Source: Pascua guehoae (taxonomy: Eukaryota > Basidiomycota > Tremellomycetes > Trichosporonales > Trichosporonaceae). From it: DNA of 64,000 bases. A program made the position numbers and the translations under genes. Location of the stretch: the NCBI GenBank assembly GCA_001600415.1, contig BCJX01000023.1:100336-164335 (forward strand), read 5' to 3'. The notes beneath the pieces are model-generated. The model was not told the DNA's origin. It saw only the letters and a program-made list of their open reading frames with translations, and searched no databases. Shown one piece after another: positions 45,429 to 56,559 of the stretch. Numbering within the stretch: the stretch's first letter is position 1; each line of letters starts with the position of its first letter.

Positions 45429-46664
45429 CTACCACTGCATGGTCTCGGTCCTAAACTCTCGGTGCACACTGGTGCGCCACGACCTAAACGCCTCGAGGCG
45501 GAGAATGTTTGTGCAGATCGACCACCAAATCGACGACTTGACATTGTTTGTAAACAAGCCGGCGCGCTTGAGTGCGAGGCAGATGATCTCGTCGCTGACT
45601 TCCTGGGGCTCGGGAGCGGCGGGGAATCCGAGGTCGAGCCAGTGGAAGGGCACCTCGTTGGCGCCGACGAGGGTGACGTGCAAGCGGGTGTTTGTTACGA
45701 GTGCGCGACAAAGGGCCTCGATGACGGGTTCGAGCGACATGGACTCTGGCTTGGGGCACGCGCAGTGCGTGCCAAGGTAATAACTAAACCGCGGGGCGGG
45801 ACACGTGGGGTAGTGTGGGTGGAGGACGACGACGAGGTCGCGGCGCTCGCGCCGGCTGTAATCGGGGGCCACGAGGGGGACAAAGCGCGGCGGCGTAGCG
45901 AGGGCCGTGTATCCCTTGTCGGGGCCGTAGTTGTAGTTTAAGACGACGCGCTGGAGGCGGCGGATATGGATCCACGGCAGGAAGGGCATGAAGGCCGGGA
46001 ACGAGTCGGCCGTGGCGTCGACGACGAGGCGGCGGGGGCGGAGCGTGTTGAAGAACTGCTCGAACCCCGTCCCGTTCGTGCGGGTCGTGCTGCCAAAGAG
46101 ACGGAGGGTATGGAACTCGCGGTAATTGAGCTCGGGGACGGGCGAGGACGAGGGGGCAGGCAGCTGCCACCCGATCACGTCGAGCATACGGACCTTGAGG
46201 CCCTCGACGCCGAGCGTGTTTGGATGCACACCCGTCGAGTAACCCCAGTCAGGCTCGATGCTCGGGCCGTCCCCGTTTTGCGCGTCAGTGACCTCGGCGT
46301 TGGGATCCCACCCAAACGCCTCGAGGCTTCCCGGAGCCGACGTGTAGTTGGTGAGGGACCCACGCCACACCGTCACGTGGCCGTACCGCAGCGCATTTGT
46401 CAGGTGGTAGTTCTCCCGCGACGTGCCGCGAACACGACCGAGGGCAAGTGGCGAGCAATGGGCCAAGATCTGCTCAAAAATATGCGGGTACGCCGTGGAG
46501 TCGAGCACGCCCGTTGAGGGCTTGGGGCGGATGGTTGCAGTGGCGGCAGAGGAGGAGGGGGCAACGGCGGGGGAAGAGGCGGACGTCGACGTCGAGGTGG
46601 TCGGGGCGATTTCCTCCCCCCCGCGAGGTGTCGGGTTGTGCCGATTGCCCGCGGGTGTGGTCAT
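45429..46664 (-). CDS. F-box-like protein, lineage-specific family (member 3)
   Basis: Single exon, 411 residues, ATG at 46664 (MTTPAGNRHNPT). After a Ser/Thr/Ala-rich start the F-box-like block runs YPHIFEQILAHCSPLALGRV, then RGTSRENYHLTNALRYGHVT. Mid-protein segments such as FRPRRLVVDATADSF-like and RRDLVVVLHPHYPT match the other members (RRRDVVVVLHNSPG in member 4), and RLHVTLVGANEVPFHWL matches VRYTLVGATEVPHPSI. The end LEAFRSWRTSVHREFRTET parallels the EYR...ET tail. Function unknown; SCF adaptor inferred. Confidence 0.75.
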   Translation of the reverse strand: MTTPAGNRHNPTPRGGEEIAPTTSTSTSASSPAVAPSSSAATATIRPKPSTGVLDSTAYPHIFEQILAHCSPLALGRVRGTSRENYHLTNALRYGHVTVWRGSLTNYTSAPGSLEAFGWDPNAEVTDAQNGDGPSIEPDWGYSTGVHPNTLGVEGLKVRMLDVIGWQLPAPSSSPVPELNYREFHTLRLFGSTTRTNGTGFEQFFNTLRPRRLVVDATADSFPAFMPFLPWIHIRRLQRVVLNYNYGPDKGYTALATPPRFVPLVAPDYSRRERRDLVVVLHPHYPTCPAPRFSYYLGTHCACPKPESMSLEPVIEALCRALVTNTRLHVTLVGANEVPFHWLDLGFPAAPEPQEVSDEIICLALKRAGLFTNNVKSSIWWSICTNILRLEAFRSWRTSVHREFRTETMQW

Positions 46665-47058
46665 GGGTGCGGTGCTGAGGTGGGATTGGAGGGGTTGGGT
46701 GGACAAGGTAAAGATGTCAGAGAGAGGAGGTGGTGGTAGAGAGAAGAGTGGTGAATTGCGACGTGGTATGGGGAATAAATAGGGGTGCGCATGGTGCCGT
46801 CTGGCCTCTGGCTTCACCTTCTCACCTCGCCTCTCGGAAAACTGTCGGGTTCATTCTCAAAGGAAAGAAACGCCTATCACACACACGGCGTGATGGACCT
46901 GGGAGGAGAACGCCACGTCTGGTTTGTAATAAACAGGGGTTGTGATAGGTGAGTTGGGCTCGCCTCACGCCAGGCGTGCGCTCGGCAGGGTTATTATTCG
47001 TCCTTGGGAACGCACGTATCCGCCACACCTTGTGTGTTGTGATAGAGACAGCCTTGTA
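46665..47058. other. Intergenic, promoter side of F-box-like member 3
   Basis: The 394 bp between member 3 and MITE copy B show no gene. They should contain the member 3 promoter. Confidence 0.4.
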
Positions 47059-47273
47059 CAGGTGCGTCCGAAAAGTCTTGAGACTGCCACTTTGAGCTCG
47101 GTCCAGTTCAAGTTGCGCATGGACACTCTCTAGACCAATGCAATGGCACAGCAGTGAACACACCACTGATTCCTGCTTGTTGTATCCCAGATGCCCTGCA
47201 CACCTCCATGTATACGGACCGTGGGCATACCCGAGCTTAATGTGGCAGTGTCATGACTTTCCGGACACACCTG
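47059..47273. mobile_element. MITE-like inverted-repeat element, copy B (best preserved)
   Basis: TA on both sides frames an element that starts CAGGTGCGTCCGAAAAGT and ends ACTTTCCGGACACACCTG. Inner blocks GACTGCCACTTTGAGCTCGG and, inverted, CGAGCTTAATGTGGCAGT extend the inverted repeats to about 45 bp. At 215 bp with no open frame, it has the structure of a mariner-type MITE. The TA is consistent with target-site duplication. Confidence 0.75.
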
Positions 47274-47371
47274 TAGCAGAGCCACGCGGCGGCGACGCCG
47301 CGGCGGCGCTCTTAAGGGTCTAGTGCCGTATCTAGTTCGTCATGTTACTCTATTCTCTAGTTTTTACAACA
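47274..47371. mobile_element. Partial second copy of the LTR-like end
   Basis: CATGTTACTCTATTCTCTAG followed by TTTTTACAACA at 47341-47371 repeats the end of the LTR-like sequence at 47589-47791. A GGCGGCG-rich stretch and CTTAAGG upstream resemble GGCGGCGCC and CTTATAAG in the other copy. It looks like a truncated LTR fragment directly adjoining MITE copy B. Confidence 0.45.
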
Positions 47372-47588
47372 CCTTGTACATGTAGTTCTTGGTATTATGC
47401 GTCGTACCGCTGCAGGTGGGGTTTTTTTATTATTTGTTCCTGTCAACAAAAGACAAGTGATAATGCCAGTGAGCTGTGTCTCATTCATGTCCCAGACCCC
47501 ATTGTTAGAGACAAAACATCCCAGCGCTGGGATCCCTGATAATTGGGCAAGTGACATTTCGAGAGCACAGCTTGGGCCAGTACAGTAT

Positions 47589-47799
47589 TGTTAACGTTGG
47601 AAGAGCTCCAGGAGACAGCGGACTCTATCACTAGAAAACGGCCTGGGGATGAGTGTGTTGCAATAAGTGACTGCCTTGTAGCGCTGCTGGCGGCGCCCAC
47701 GGGGGGGGGGGGGGTCGCCACACGCACCCTTATAAGCGTACAAATCAGTATCTCCACTCTTCATGTTACTCTATTCTCTAGTTCTACAACAGTGGCGCC
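47589..47799 (+). mobile_element. LTR-like remnant with primer-binding-site-like TGGCGCC
   Basis: A 203-bp segment starts TGTTAACG and ends TACAACA (47791), giving the TG..CA ends and the short TGTT/AACA inverted termini of LTRs. A CTTATAAG TATA-like element lies inside. One base after it comes TGGCGCC, as retroelement primer binding sites often begin. No gag or pol frame follows, because member 4 of the F-box-like family starts converging at 47844. It is probably a decayed 5' LTR. Confidence 0.45.
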
Positions 47800-47843
47800 T
47801 CTCGACCATATTATTTCGCCAGGCACAGGCGAGACACACTACA

Positions 47844-49277
47844 CTAGGATCCACCTCCTCCCTCCTCTGTAAGGTGTGCCCCATGCATCAGGACACCTGT
47901 CTCGAGGTCAAACTCTTTGTTTCCAACCAAGGAGCGGTACTCGTCCTTCGTGAAGAGTGTGAGACGAGCTGGTCCGAGGACCCAAACGTCGTCGTCCCAC
48001 GGCACCCCTTCCTGGGCAGCGCACTCGCGGGCCCTGTCCAGAATATGGTCTCTGATTTCCGTCGCTTCCGGGGGCGTTGAGAAACCAATGGATGGGTGCG
48101 GCACCTCTGTCGCGCCGACGAGTGTGTACCGCACATGCGGTGTTCGCGCCATGTCTTGAGCGAGTGTGAGTATCGAGGGGCAGAATACCCCCGCCTTGCC
48201 GAGCAAACCGGGGCTGTTGTGGAGCACGACAACGACATCACGCCGACGAATATTGACGATGGGATTGTCGGCTCTTTCGGCCGCGGACCAGATCATACCG
48301 GAATCGACATTCCAGTCTGGCGTGTACGAGAGGTTGACGACCACGCACTCAATGTGCCGGAGGCGGGGCTGGTCAACGAGGGCGGCATGCTTTTTAACAA
48401 AAGCCAGGCCGTTTTGCGCGATGCGTCCGTCCAGTACCAGGCGGCGAGGAGTCATACCACTCCCGTAGAGGTACAGGCGGGGCGGTAGAATGGGAGGCAC
48501 CTCTTGCTGCGGCGGGGCGATAAATCCGTCGGGACCCCACAGGGATCGCACCGTGTCCACGTTGCGGAGCCATTCGAGAAGCCTGTCGTAGGTCCACACC
48601 ACGTCTTGCCCCATGAGGTCAACAACGCGGGTGTGTAACAGTAGGGGCCCCAGCTCGGGCCAACTGTAGCAAGTGTGCCATTCCGAGATCCGGCGGTCGG
48701 GGTTGGACGTCCCCAAGCCTGGCCAGCGGCCCCGCACGGGGGGACGCACAAATGCCCACGGACCTGGAAGTGGCGGGAGTGGGAGGATGTTTTGGACTGG
48801 CTCGGCGTCGCAGTTCGGCAGCTCAACCACATCTCCACACATTAGGACCAGGTGTCCATAGAGGACAACACTGGCTCGCCGGTGCACCTCGCGACAGGTG
48901 AGGCGTAGGGTCATGAGCGTATCCCGAGACGCGTACTGGATCACCATGTCGAGGAGGTGAGGGAAGGCGCTGTATTCAAACCCAACAAACGACTTCTGGT
49001 GGCGAGCGTTGTCGAAAGGACCCGGGTGGACCGCGTAGGGTGGTGGCTGGGAGGGTGAAACATCCACATGATCGGTTGTGGGCGGGAGAGGGACAGAGCC
49101 CAAGGACGGGCGGTTGGGCCGAGGAACGTATTCCCGTGGTCGCGAGAGGATACGGAATGACTCCCCTGTGGGTCGGCGTTCCAAAGGAACTGTACAGGGT
49201 TGCTCGATGTTAGCTGGCGGCGCGGGCTCTTTTCGGCGTGATGAGAGGAGGCGTTCCAGTGAAAAGCGGGCCAGCAT
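47844..49277 (-). CDS. F-box-like protein, lineage-specific family (member 4)
   Basis: Single exon, 477 residues, ATG at 49277 (MLARFSLERLLSSRRK). The F-box-like block is FPHLLDMVIQYASRDTLMTL, then RLTCREVHRRASVVLYGHLV near residues 108-150. It resembles member 2 (RSTCRVLCERISGVLFGHVV). Later blocks are GPLLLHTRVVDLMGQDVVWT, RRRDVVVVLHNSPGLLG and RYTLVGATEVPHPSIGF. The family tail TLFTKDEYRSLVGNKEFDLE is followed by TGVLM. Function unknown; a substrate receptor role is inference. Confidence 0.75.
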   Translation of the reverse strand: MLARFSLERLLSSRRKEPAPPANIEQPCTVPLERRPTGESFRILSRPREYVPRPNRPSLGSVPLPPTTDHVDVSPSQPPPYAVHPGPFDNARHQKSFVGFEYSAFPHLLDMVIQYASRDTLMTLRLTCREVHRRASVVLYGHLVLMCGDVVELPNCDAEPVQNILPLPPLPGPWAFVRPPVRGRWPGLGTSNPDRRISEWHTCYSWPELGPLLLHTRVVDLMGQDVVWTYDRLLEWLRNVDTVRSLWGPDGFIAPPQQEVPPILPPRLYLYGSGMTPRRLVLDGRIAQNGLAFVKKHAALVDQPRLRHIECVVVNLSYTPDWNVDSGMIWSAAERADNPIVNIRRRDVVVVLHNSPGLLGKAGVFCPSILTLAQDMARTPHVRYTLVGATEVPHPSIGFSTPPEATEIRDHILDRARECAAQEGVPWDDDVWVLGPARLTLFTKDEYRSLVGNKEFDLETGVLMHGAHLTEEGGGGS

Positions 49278-52200
49278 GGATATGTGGGGGGGAACGGGGT
49301 TGTAGGGGGCCGTGGACCGGGGGCTTGTAGTCGTTGTCGCGAAACCAGTCGGCTTTGGGTACGTCAGACGGAAGCGTGTCGCGTAGAGGTGTAGTAGGAT
49401 AATACCATAGAGATACGAGATGACGACAGTTATAAGCCGTCAACAAGTCATCGTCGACTTCAACACCTGCGCTTGTGGGTTCTTGTCGCACACGATGTCT
49501 TCTTTCTGCACCGCATGCACCGCCCAAACGAGGGTGTGCACTGCTCGCATGACTTTGAAATAACACATCATTAAATCTGACACCAATTTGCTACACCTCC
49601 AACTTCGAAAACTACTCAATTCACCAACATGCCCGAGCTCAATTTCCTGACGATTTGCACATGAACACTTGCAAACAAAACACCACGGGGAGATGGAGCA
49701 AACCTTCCTTCATCTCGGTGTTACTGCAACTGAGCTTGTCTCACTATGGAAAAGACATGGACATTACGAGATTGATTAGGCGCGTCGAACGGTAGTGGTT
49801 TCAGTGACATTCATGCAATGGTTGGCGAGAAAAAGTGCGATGGTGTGTGGCAAACGTAGAGTTTGAGTAGCGACGAGAGGTGTCAACTTGAATCTGGCCT
49901 TGTTTGTATGTGTGCGGAAGCAAATTGTAATGATGTCATTGTAAAGCCACCTAGCAGTGCAGACATCCATCCGTAGGTAGTGCAGAATGATTTCATCCTT
50001 GTCACGATGGCCGCTTTCATGCCGCTCTCATCGCACTGAGGGTGCTTGAGAGCCCGCACTGAGGGTGCTTGAGATCCCGTCACAGCCCTCATCAGACTTG
50101 TAGACCTTGTTGTCCTCGGGCGTCTCTTGATCGTTTCTATCTTCTGTAATGAGGCCATCCGGGCCTTCCTCGGACATAGGGCACATCGCCCCTGGCGACC
50201 GTGAGGGACGAAGAAGTACAGGAAGGCCCATGGTGGTCGCCGACCGGGGGGCTGTGACGGTGTTGAGGAAGGAAGGAGGAGAGCAGTCGGGTCGAATGGC
50301 AGAGGATGAATGGAAAATGGATAAAGAGAATGAGGAGAGGGAAGGAGAGGGAGGAGATGATAAGATAACAAGAGAAGGCAAGGCACGTTTCATGGGTGTG
50401 CCATACTGTACTGTATGGGACGCCCGCTCATTGGCATGGTGGCAGTAGCGCAGCCGAGGGAAGGTGGGAAAGGTGACCAGGTTAACTTTGAACGTAAATA
50501 GAACTCCAATCTTTGCAATGTCCTACCTTCAGACGAATACGTACAGTAAAGTCATCTGTTTGCCAGGAGGGTGTGTTGTGCCTAAAGAGCCCTGCGCACG
50601 GGGTCAAACCGAGTGACGAGCAAGATGTCAACCAGACTCATTGTCATCCTTCAACTCTGAGGCTGTTCCGAGTCAGGTCTGGCCACCACTGTTTGGACCA
50701 TCTAAAACTGTAGGAGCCATGCTAGCCATGAGAGCGGTAACAGCTTTTCATCACGTGTAAACGTTGCATGCACGTGGCATCCTCGTCTGCAATCGCAGGA
50801 ACGTGGTCGTTCGTTGCATCCGCTGCTGTGAGCAGATGTTCAAACAAGACATGATTTGGCGTGGAATTCTCTCGGGTTCAATACCCTGCCGCCCTGTAGA
50901 TCACTCTTTGTCGATCACCCACCCACCGACTTTGGACGCCAAAATCAACGGTGACTGGCTGGAATGAGGCGGTGGCCAGCTGGACCAGAGATCTAGAAAT
51001 CGTCTCCAGACACAGCCACAGCCACAAGTAACTGACATTGTCTTGGCATTTCTCGGGCACCCAGGTCGCGTGGACGATCGACTCCGACATTGACGGCCCC
51101 GCAAATGTGGCATGGTGGCGATGCGGATCTGCGTCCAAGTTCTTCAAAGCTGAAAACAACAGCAGAGCCCAAGTCATCGCCTCCAATTCAGCCTCATAAG
51201 CATGCGTTTACCAGCCCAACATACAGAGTGTGACAAACGGTTCGTGAGGGGCGCAGGGGAAGACTGTATCGTGCTGAAGAATGCACAATCCCCGAACTGC
51301 CGCAAATTCCGGCACCTATCGCGAACCTCGTACCTGCTGTCGCAATTCAGTCGGCTCTCTTCTCGCTCGAGCTGCTGGTTCGGACATGGCTCCACTGGCC
51401 GCTCACTGGAGTACGTGTGGTAGTTTCGACACAAACGCCGAGGAATGCGGCCCTGCATGCCCTGCACTTGACTGGTCGCCCAGATGTGTGCTGTGTTTTG
51501 TGTGGATGGGCACGGGATACCTGTGCTAGTGATCTACATGCCGTTGTAGAGCATTTCATGGTGGAAAAGGTACAGTACACTCGACGGGTCTCAGTTCGAA
51601 ACGCGCTACTGCGGACTAGACTCGGGTTCTGGACCAGGTCCTTTTATCGCCACTCGACGTCTAGCGTCAGCCTTGTGACAGTTACCGACATTCCTGTGGC
51701 CTGCCTGCCAGTGGTCGGTAGTTTGAAGATGACAGCCGCTGCAGTTCATTCCTGACACCCCGTTGGCCCAATAACATGACCCCCTGGTCACGGCTGGGTC
51801 TGATACTGGTGCAACCGCGATAACGTAAGCAGGATCGGCTGTTGCGGAATTGGATCTGGTGCTTTTTGGCAAGCAGTGATGCTGACGACTGTCAGATCTG
51901 TGCTGCAAACTCTTAACCCAAAAGTTGGGCGCAGCCTATTAGAAAGCAAGGGCAATCAAACCTATTCGCAAATGGGCGCTTCTCCCGACCTGACAGGGAC
52001 CCAACCGATGGTGATTGCGTACGGGGGCCCAAGGGCCAAGGGGCGGACAAGGGGGCCAGCAAAGACAGCCGGATGCCGCGGTGCCGAACAAAAACGACCA
52101 AAACGTCGGGATCCAGTGCGCCGCGCATGCCAAGCGGGTGCCATGGCCCACCGAAATTGTTGACCCGCCGTTTTCTTCGGCAGCGATAGGATGACCGAGC

Positions 52201-53226
52201 TTGGCGTGTTAGGAGCAAGATGGAACATGGTGTACGCCACAACATTATTCTCAACCCGAATGTGGTAAACCGAGCCTGCCCAAGCAAGATTTGAAGATGT
52301 GGATATCATAATCGTCATTGTGAATTTAAGGTTTACGCGGGGAGAACGGCAGCCATTTCATGCGGCGGCGAGTCGTACCGTCCCAAATCATGTCTTTTCT
52401 GGCGCTTGGAATGTCACAGGCACCCGAGGCCTGGCTGCCTGGCGTGGCCTGGGAAGGCAAACGAAACGCACAGCACTTGCACCGCGCGGTATGCACTGCT
52501 GCTTTGTTGAATGTCGTCTTTTGCATTTATCCATTGCCTCCAAAGACGCTCGACGCGCCCTTTTCCCGCTCTTGTTGGTTTTGTTTAAATTGAAGTCAAC
52601 AAAGGACCGACGAACGACGAGACACAAGACGACCTGATAGAACGAGAACTGAACCGTGCACGGATCGGAGAGACAAGGCGACGCCCGAAGCCGACGGCCA
52701 TCAACAGTAGGACACGGGACCCATCTCGGTCCCTCTCTCCCCTCCCTCCCGCACCACACTACTGTACACCACGCTGCACACCACACCCACACCCACACGA
52801 CAAACGATCGCAACCCGCAGCAGCCCTTTGTTCATTGCGACCGCCCGAGGCACCGACCGACCGACTGCAACAAAGTAGCAGCAGCGTCCACGACACGGCA
52901 AGGGGCAACGCCATAACGGCAGGCCAGACTGGCGTAATACATACGGCAATCTGTCTTCCTCCCCTCCAGTATCACGTGTCATCACCTTGCCCATTTCATT
53001 ATTGCATTCGCCCATTGTCCCGTCCATCTTGCTTGTTTGCTTGCACCTTGTCGTCGCCGCCCAACCCAACATACACACGCGTTCGGCCGCCTGAAACGAG
53101 ACTGCGCACACACGAAACACGACGCACCAGTGCATCGTCTTTCGACGTGCAACCTACTGGATATCCCCCATCTACATTGACTTCCGCCGCGCCAACACAC
53201 AGGGAGGCAAACGATCAGCAACTCGT
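49278..53226. other. Gene-poor intergenic stretch
   Basis: Nearly 4 kb without a supportable gene. A 22-bp direct repeat (GCACTGAGGGTGCTTGAGA) occurs twice at 50034-50077. Long frames near 49880-50390 are low complexity and unlike known proteins. The right end (52600-53226) is a candidate long 5' leader or promoter for the Zn2Cys6 gene. Confidence 0.45.
50034..50077. repeat. 22-bp direct repeat, two copies
   Basis: GCACTGAGGGTGCTTGAGA occurs twice in tandem with a short CCC-containing joint. Function unknown. Confidence 0.75.
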
Positions 53227-56200
53227 ATGAACGGCCCGAGTCAGGACATGGCAGGGCCATCAAGTGGCCGAGGCCAAAGTACGTTTTAGCACCACCCCAT
53301 CATGAGCGCTTGTTGTCTTGACAGCTTGCCTCTGCCTCATCCATTTCGACTCTTGCGCGCAACTATGCACGGTTGCTGCTACACCACCTGGCCATCCAGA
53401 GCCCACTAGCGCCCACTGCAGACCGTAGCGGGACTGTACCTCTTCTCCACCCCTTGCCACACGCGCCGCCGCTGACCACCAGGCATGACATCGAGTAATG
53501 GAGGGTACGTGCTGCCCTCCGACTTCTCTGATCGCAGCACCGACAACATGAGCACGACAAGCAGTGGTAATGCCAATGCCAGCGCGTCGACGAAACAGGG
53601 TGAACCCGAAGGTATGTGTCGTCTGGCGGCGCGTTCGTGCGCGCTCCGCAGCCCCGCGGGCCACCAGAATCAGTCGGCCGCTAACCAACTAGTGACCCGA
53701 CCAAAGGTCGATGTTTCGCACTATCCGCACTATGGTCTCAAACGTGGGATGTACGTTGATGCGACGGCCGGCATCTGGACCTGCAGAAGCTAACAAAACA
53801 GGGCGTGTACCTTCTGTCGACGACGAAAGCTGGTGAGTATCTCGACGTGCTGTGCCTGGCGTCTCCGTCTTAAAGCGGTGTCGGTGGGCAAGAGTGTGTG
53901 ACACGAGCTGAAGCGCCCCCGCAGCGATGTTCTGGCGACCGACCAATGTGCACAAATTGTGTAAAGTACACCAAGCAATGCGAGTACAATCCGCCCGTCA
54001 AGGAGCCAAAGGTCCCAAAGGCCGACGGGAAGGGGCTCCCAACCCAAGCTCCCGCGCCAGGACAGCCGCCCCCGCCGATAATCAGCCCGAGCATGATGTA
54101 CGCCGCACAGGCGCCGATGCCCCAACCATCGCAGTTTGACTACATGTCGGCGCACGGCTCGTATACCGACTCGACCAACTACGCGTCGCTCCCACCAGAT
54201 CCCATGGCCGCGTATCAGCAGCCCTTTATGACTGATCTTTCCCAGCCGTCGCCGTTTGCGCCGGTGCCCGCACCTGCTCCCCCAATGCACCCTTCGCAGG
54301 CGCTGCCCCCTCAACAAGCGCACCCTCCCCAGCAGTCGCTGGTCGCACAGCCGATCATTGGCATGCCGCCCTATGAGCCTCAACCATCCGGCCCCGAACT
54401 GCTGCCATTCCACCCGCAAGCGCAAGAGTGGATCAACGCGGCGCAGGTCGGGGGGCCTACGAGCTATGACATGGCGGCCGTGCAAAGCTCGTCGGCCATG
54501 ATGGAAGGGTACGCGGCAACGCAGCAGTCGTTTAGCTACGACACGCCGATGCCGCCGACGAGCCACTCGGGAAGCGGGAGTGACGGCATGGCACAACCGA
54601 CGGCGACCATTTCGGTTCTTGCGTCGGATCCGTCGACACCAGACGACGCGCCCAGAGGAGGGGCACGACCAGGGACGAGTCGACAGTCGACGCAGACATC
54701 CACCCAGTCAGAAACGCCGCCAAGAATGCCCCCCAACCACCTCGCCTCGTCCATGTACCGCCAATCGCCATCACTGCACTATGCCGCCGAGACGTCGCCA
54801 ATGGACGGACTGACGGAGCGGCTAGGCGAGTTCCTATTCAGCCCTCACACGAGCGCTGTGAGCAAAAGAGACGAGGACGCGGCGCAGGGCCAGGGCAAGC
54901 GGCGCAAACAAGGCGCTGTTTCAGTTGGGAATAACAACAAACAGCCGGGGGCCCACAGTCCGACGTCTGTGAACCGGATGAGGGCCGAGTACGATGGCCT
55001 GATGGAGTCGTCGCGCTCGCTCCTCCTCGACTGTTTTCTCGCGCATGTGACGCTCTTCTTCCAGATGAGTGTCCCGCGGTTCCGGTATCGCATGACGTTT
55101 GCCGACCGGCGACGACCGAGTCTTGCGCTCCTGAACGCAATGTATCTGTGGGCGACGCGGATATCCAACAGCCCGTCCATGTCCAATATGGAAAAGCACT
55201 TTTTCGAACAGGCCTGCAAGCACCTCGACGTGTCCATGTCGACCGTCGACCGTTTAATTGACGCCGTCCGCGCGGCCATGCTCTTATCAGCCTACTCGCA
55301 CTCATCGGGACGGCATCACGAGGGCTGGTGCATTGCTGGACTTGCGATCCGTCTTGTCACGTCGTGCGGCCTGCACCGTATCGGATCAACAGTCCACCGA
55401 CCCGACCCGCAGAAAAACCCCTTTCTGCGCAACCGCTTCTTCCTCCTACCGCCAGCTGAAGACGCGGTCGAGCTTGGCGAGCGCATTCACGCCTTTTGGG
55501 CCGTGTTTGCCATTGATCGCTGTGGTGCCCTCGCGACGGGCTACCCGGCGGGCTTGCGTGACGAGGAGATCACCACGCCGTTTGGCCGGCATCTCGCAGA
55601 CATTGCATCTGGGAGCGTATCCGAGAGCGACAACGTGACGGTCCGCGACTTGTATCGTGGTATCGGGGCCGGCGGCGAGAACGACACGCCCTAGTGAGTC
55701 TGCTGCGTCACAGAGTGTATGTGAGATCAAGGCTAACACCAGCACCCAATGGGTCAAGTGCGTGGCCATCCTCGAGCGCTCGGCCAAGATGATCTTTCTC
55801 GACCCGGCAGAGGACTCGCCGTACCAGCAGGCGTGGAACCAGTACTCGCTCACAGTGCACCGCGACCCAAACCAGCCCAAGCCGCCCGAATACTTGAACC
55901 AGCCCAAGTTCCGCAACCCATCAGACTACTACGAGTGTCTGCTGGCTGTCGACCAGCTGGTGGCGGGTATTGGGGATGAGGGCGTGTTCCCCGTCCTGCG
56001 CAAGATGAATGCAGAGCAGGACGGCGTCCCCGAACCTGTCATCCCGACCAACATTATCATGCTCCACCACATGATCACCGCTGTCCACATGGTCCTGCAC
56101 GACATCAACTCGATCGACGTTGAGAATCAAAAGGCGCTTGATGCCGCGCGCAAGAGCGTGCTCTTGTTCCGAGCCCTGCCACCGATTGTACGTCACTCCT

Positions 56201-56559
56201 AGCCTCACCAGCATAGCTTTACCAACTAAAACCCGCAGCCGTTTACAGACGTCGACGCCTTTGTCGTGCTCGTATGGAGCATGATTGCCAAAGTGCTCGT
56301 CAAAGAGGTCCACCGCCTCGCGCTCCATGGCGACCTGATCTCGGCCCGCAGCGTCAGCGCCGAGGCCGACACGATTATCGACGAAATGGCACGCATCGGC
56401 CAGACCATGCATCTCGCGCGCACCCAGGCGGCGGCCGTGCAGGAGCTCCAGCAGGCGGCGCTCTCTGCAGGCGACGAGAACAACCGCGGTTCAGACGGGA
56501 GCATGTTCCTGCCCCAGATGCCGCAGCTCGAGAGCTTCATGTTCCCGCAGAATATGTAG
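53227..56559 (+). CDS. Zn2Cys6 fungal transcription factor
   Basis: Nuclear DNA-binding regulator with a binuclear zinc cluster and the fungal_trans middle homology domain. Seven exons fit by phase: 53227-53278, 53483-53611, 53693-53750, 53802-53832, 53925-55693, 55743-56187 and 56239-56559, giving 934 residues. The zinc cluster (residues about 82-109), split by an intron, reads CTFCRRRKLRC then SGDRPMCTNCVKYTKQC, with all six cysteines at C-x2-C-x6-C-x6-C-x2-C-x6-C. A Pro/Gln/Ser-rich stretch follows (about 120-350). The fungal_trans domain includes FADRRRPSLALLNAMYLWAT, CKHLDVSMSTVDRLIDAV and AIRLVTSCGLHRIG. The first exon (MNGPSQDMAGPSSGRGQ) is tentative; otherwise the start is at 53485. 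Targets cannot be inferred. Confidence 0.88.

Noticed and set aside
49883..50386. A 167-residue hydrophobic frame on the minus strand
   Set aside because: Low-complexity Leu/Pro start with no domain, no clear splice signals and no resemblance to known proteins.
50871..50890. CGGGTTCAATACCC resembling a tRNA T arm
   Set aside because: The stem has mismatches and no acceptor or anticodon stem fits nearby.
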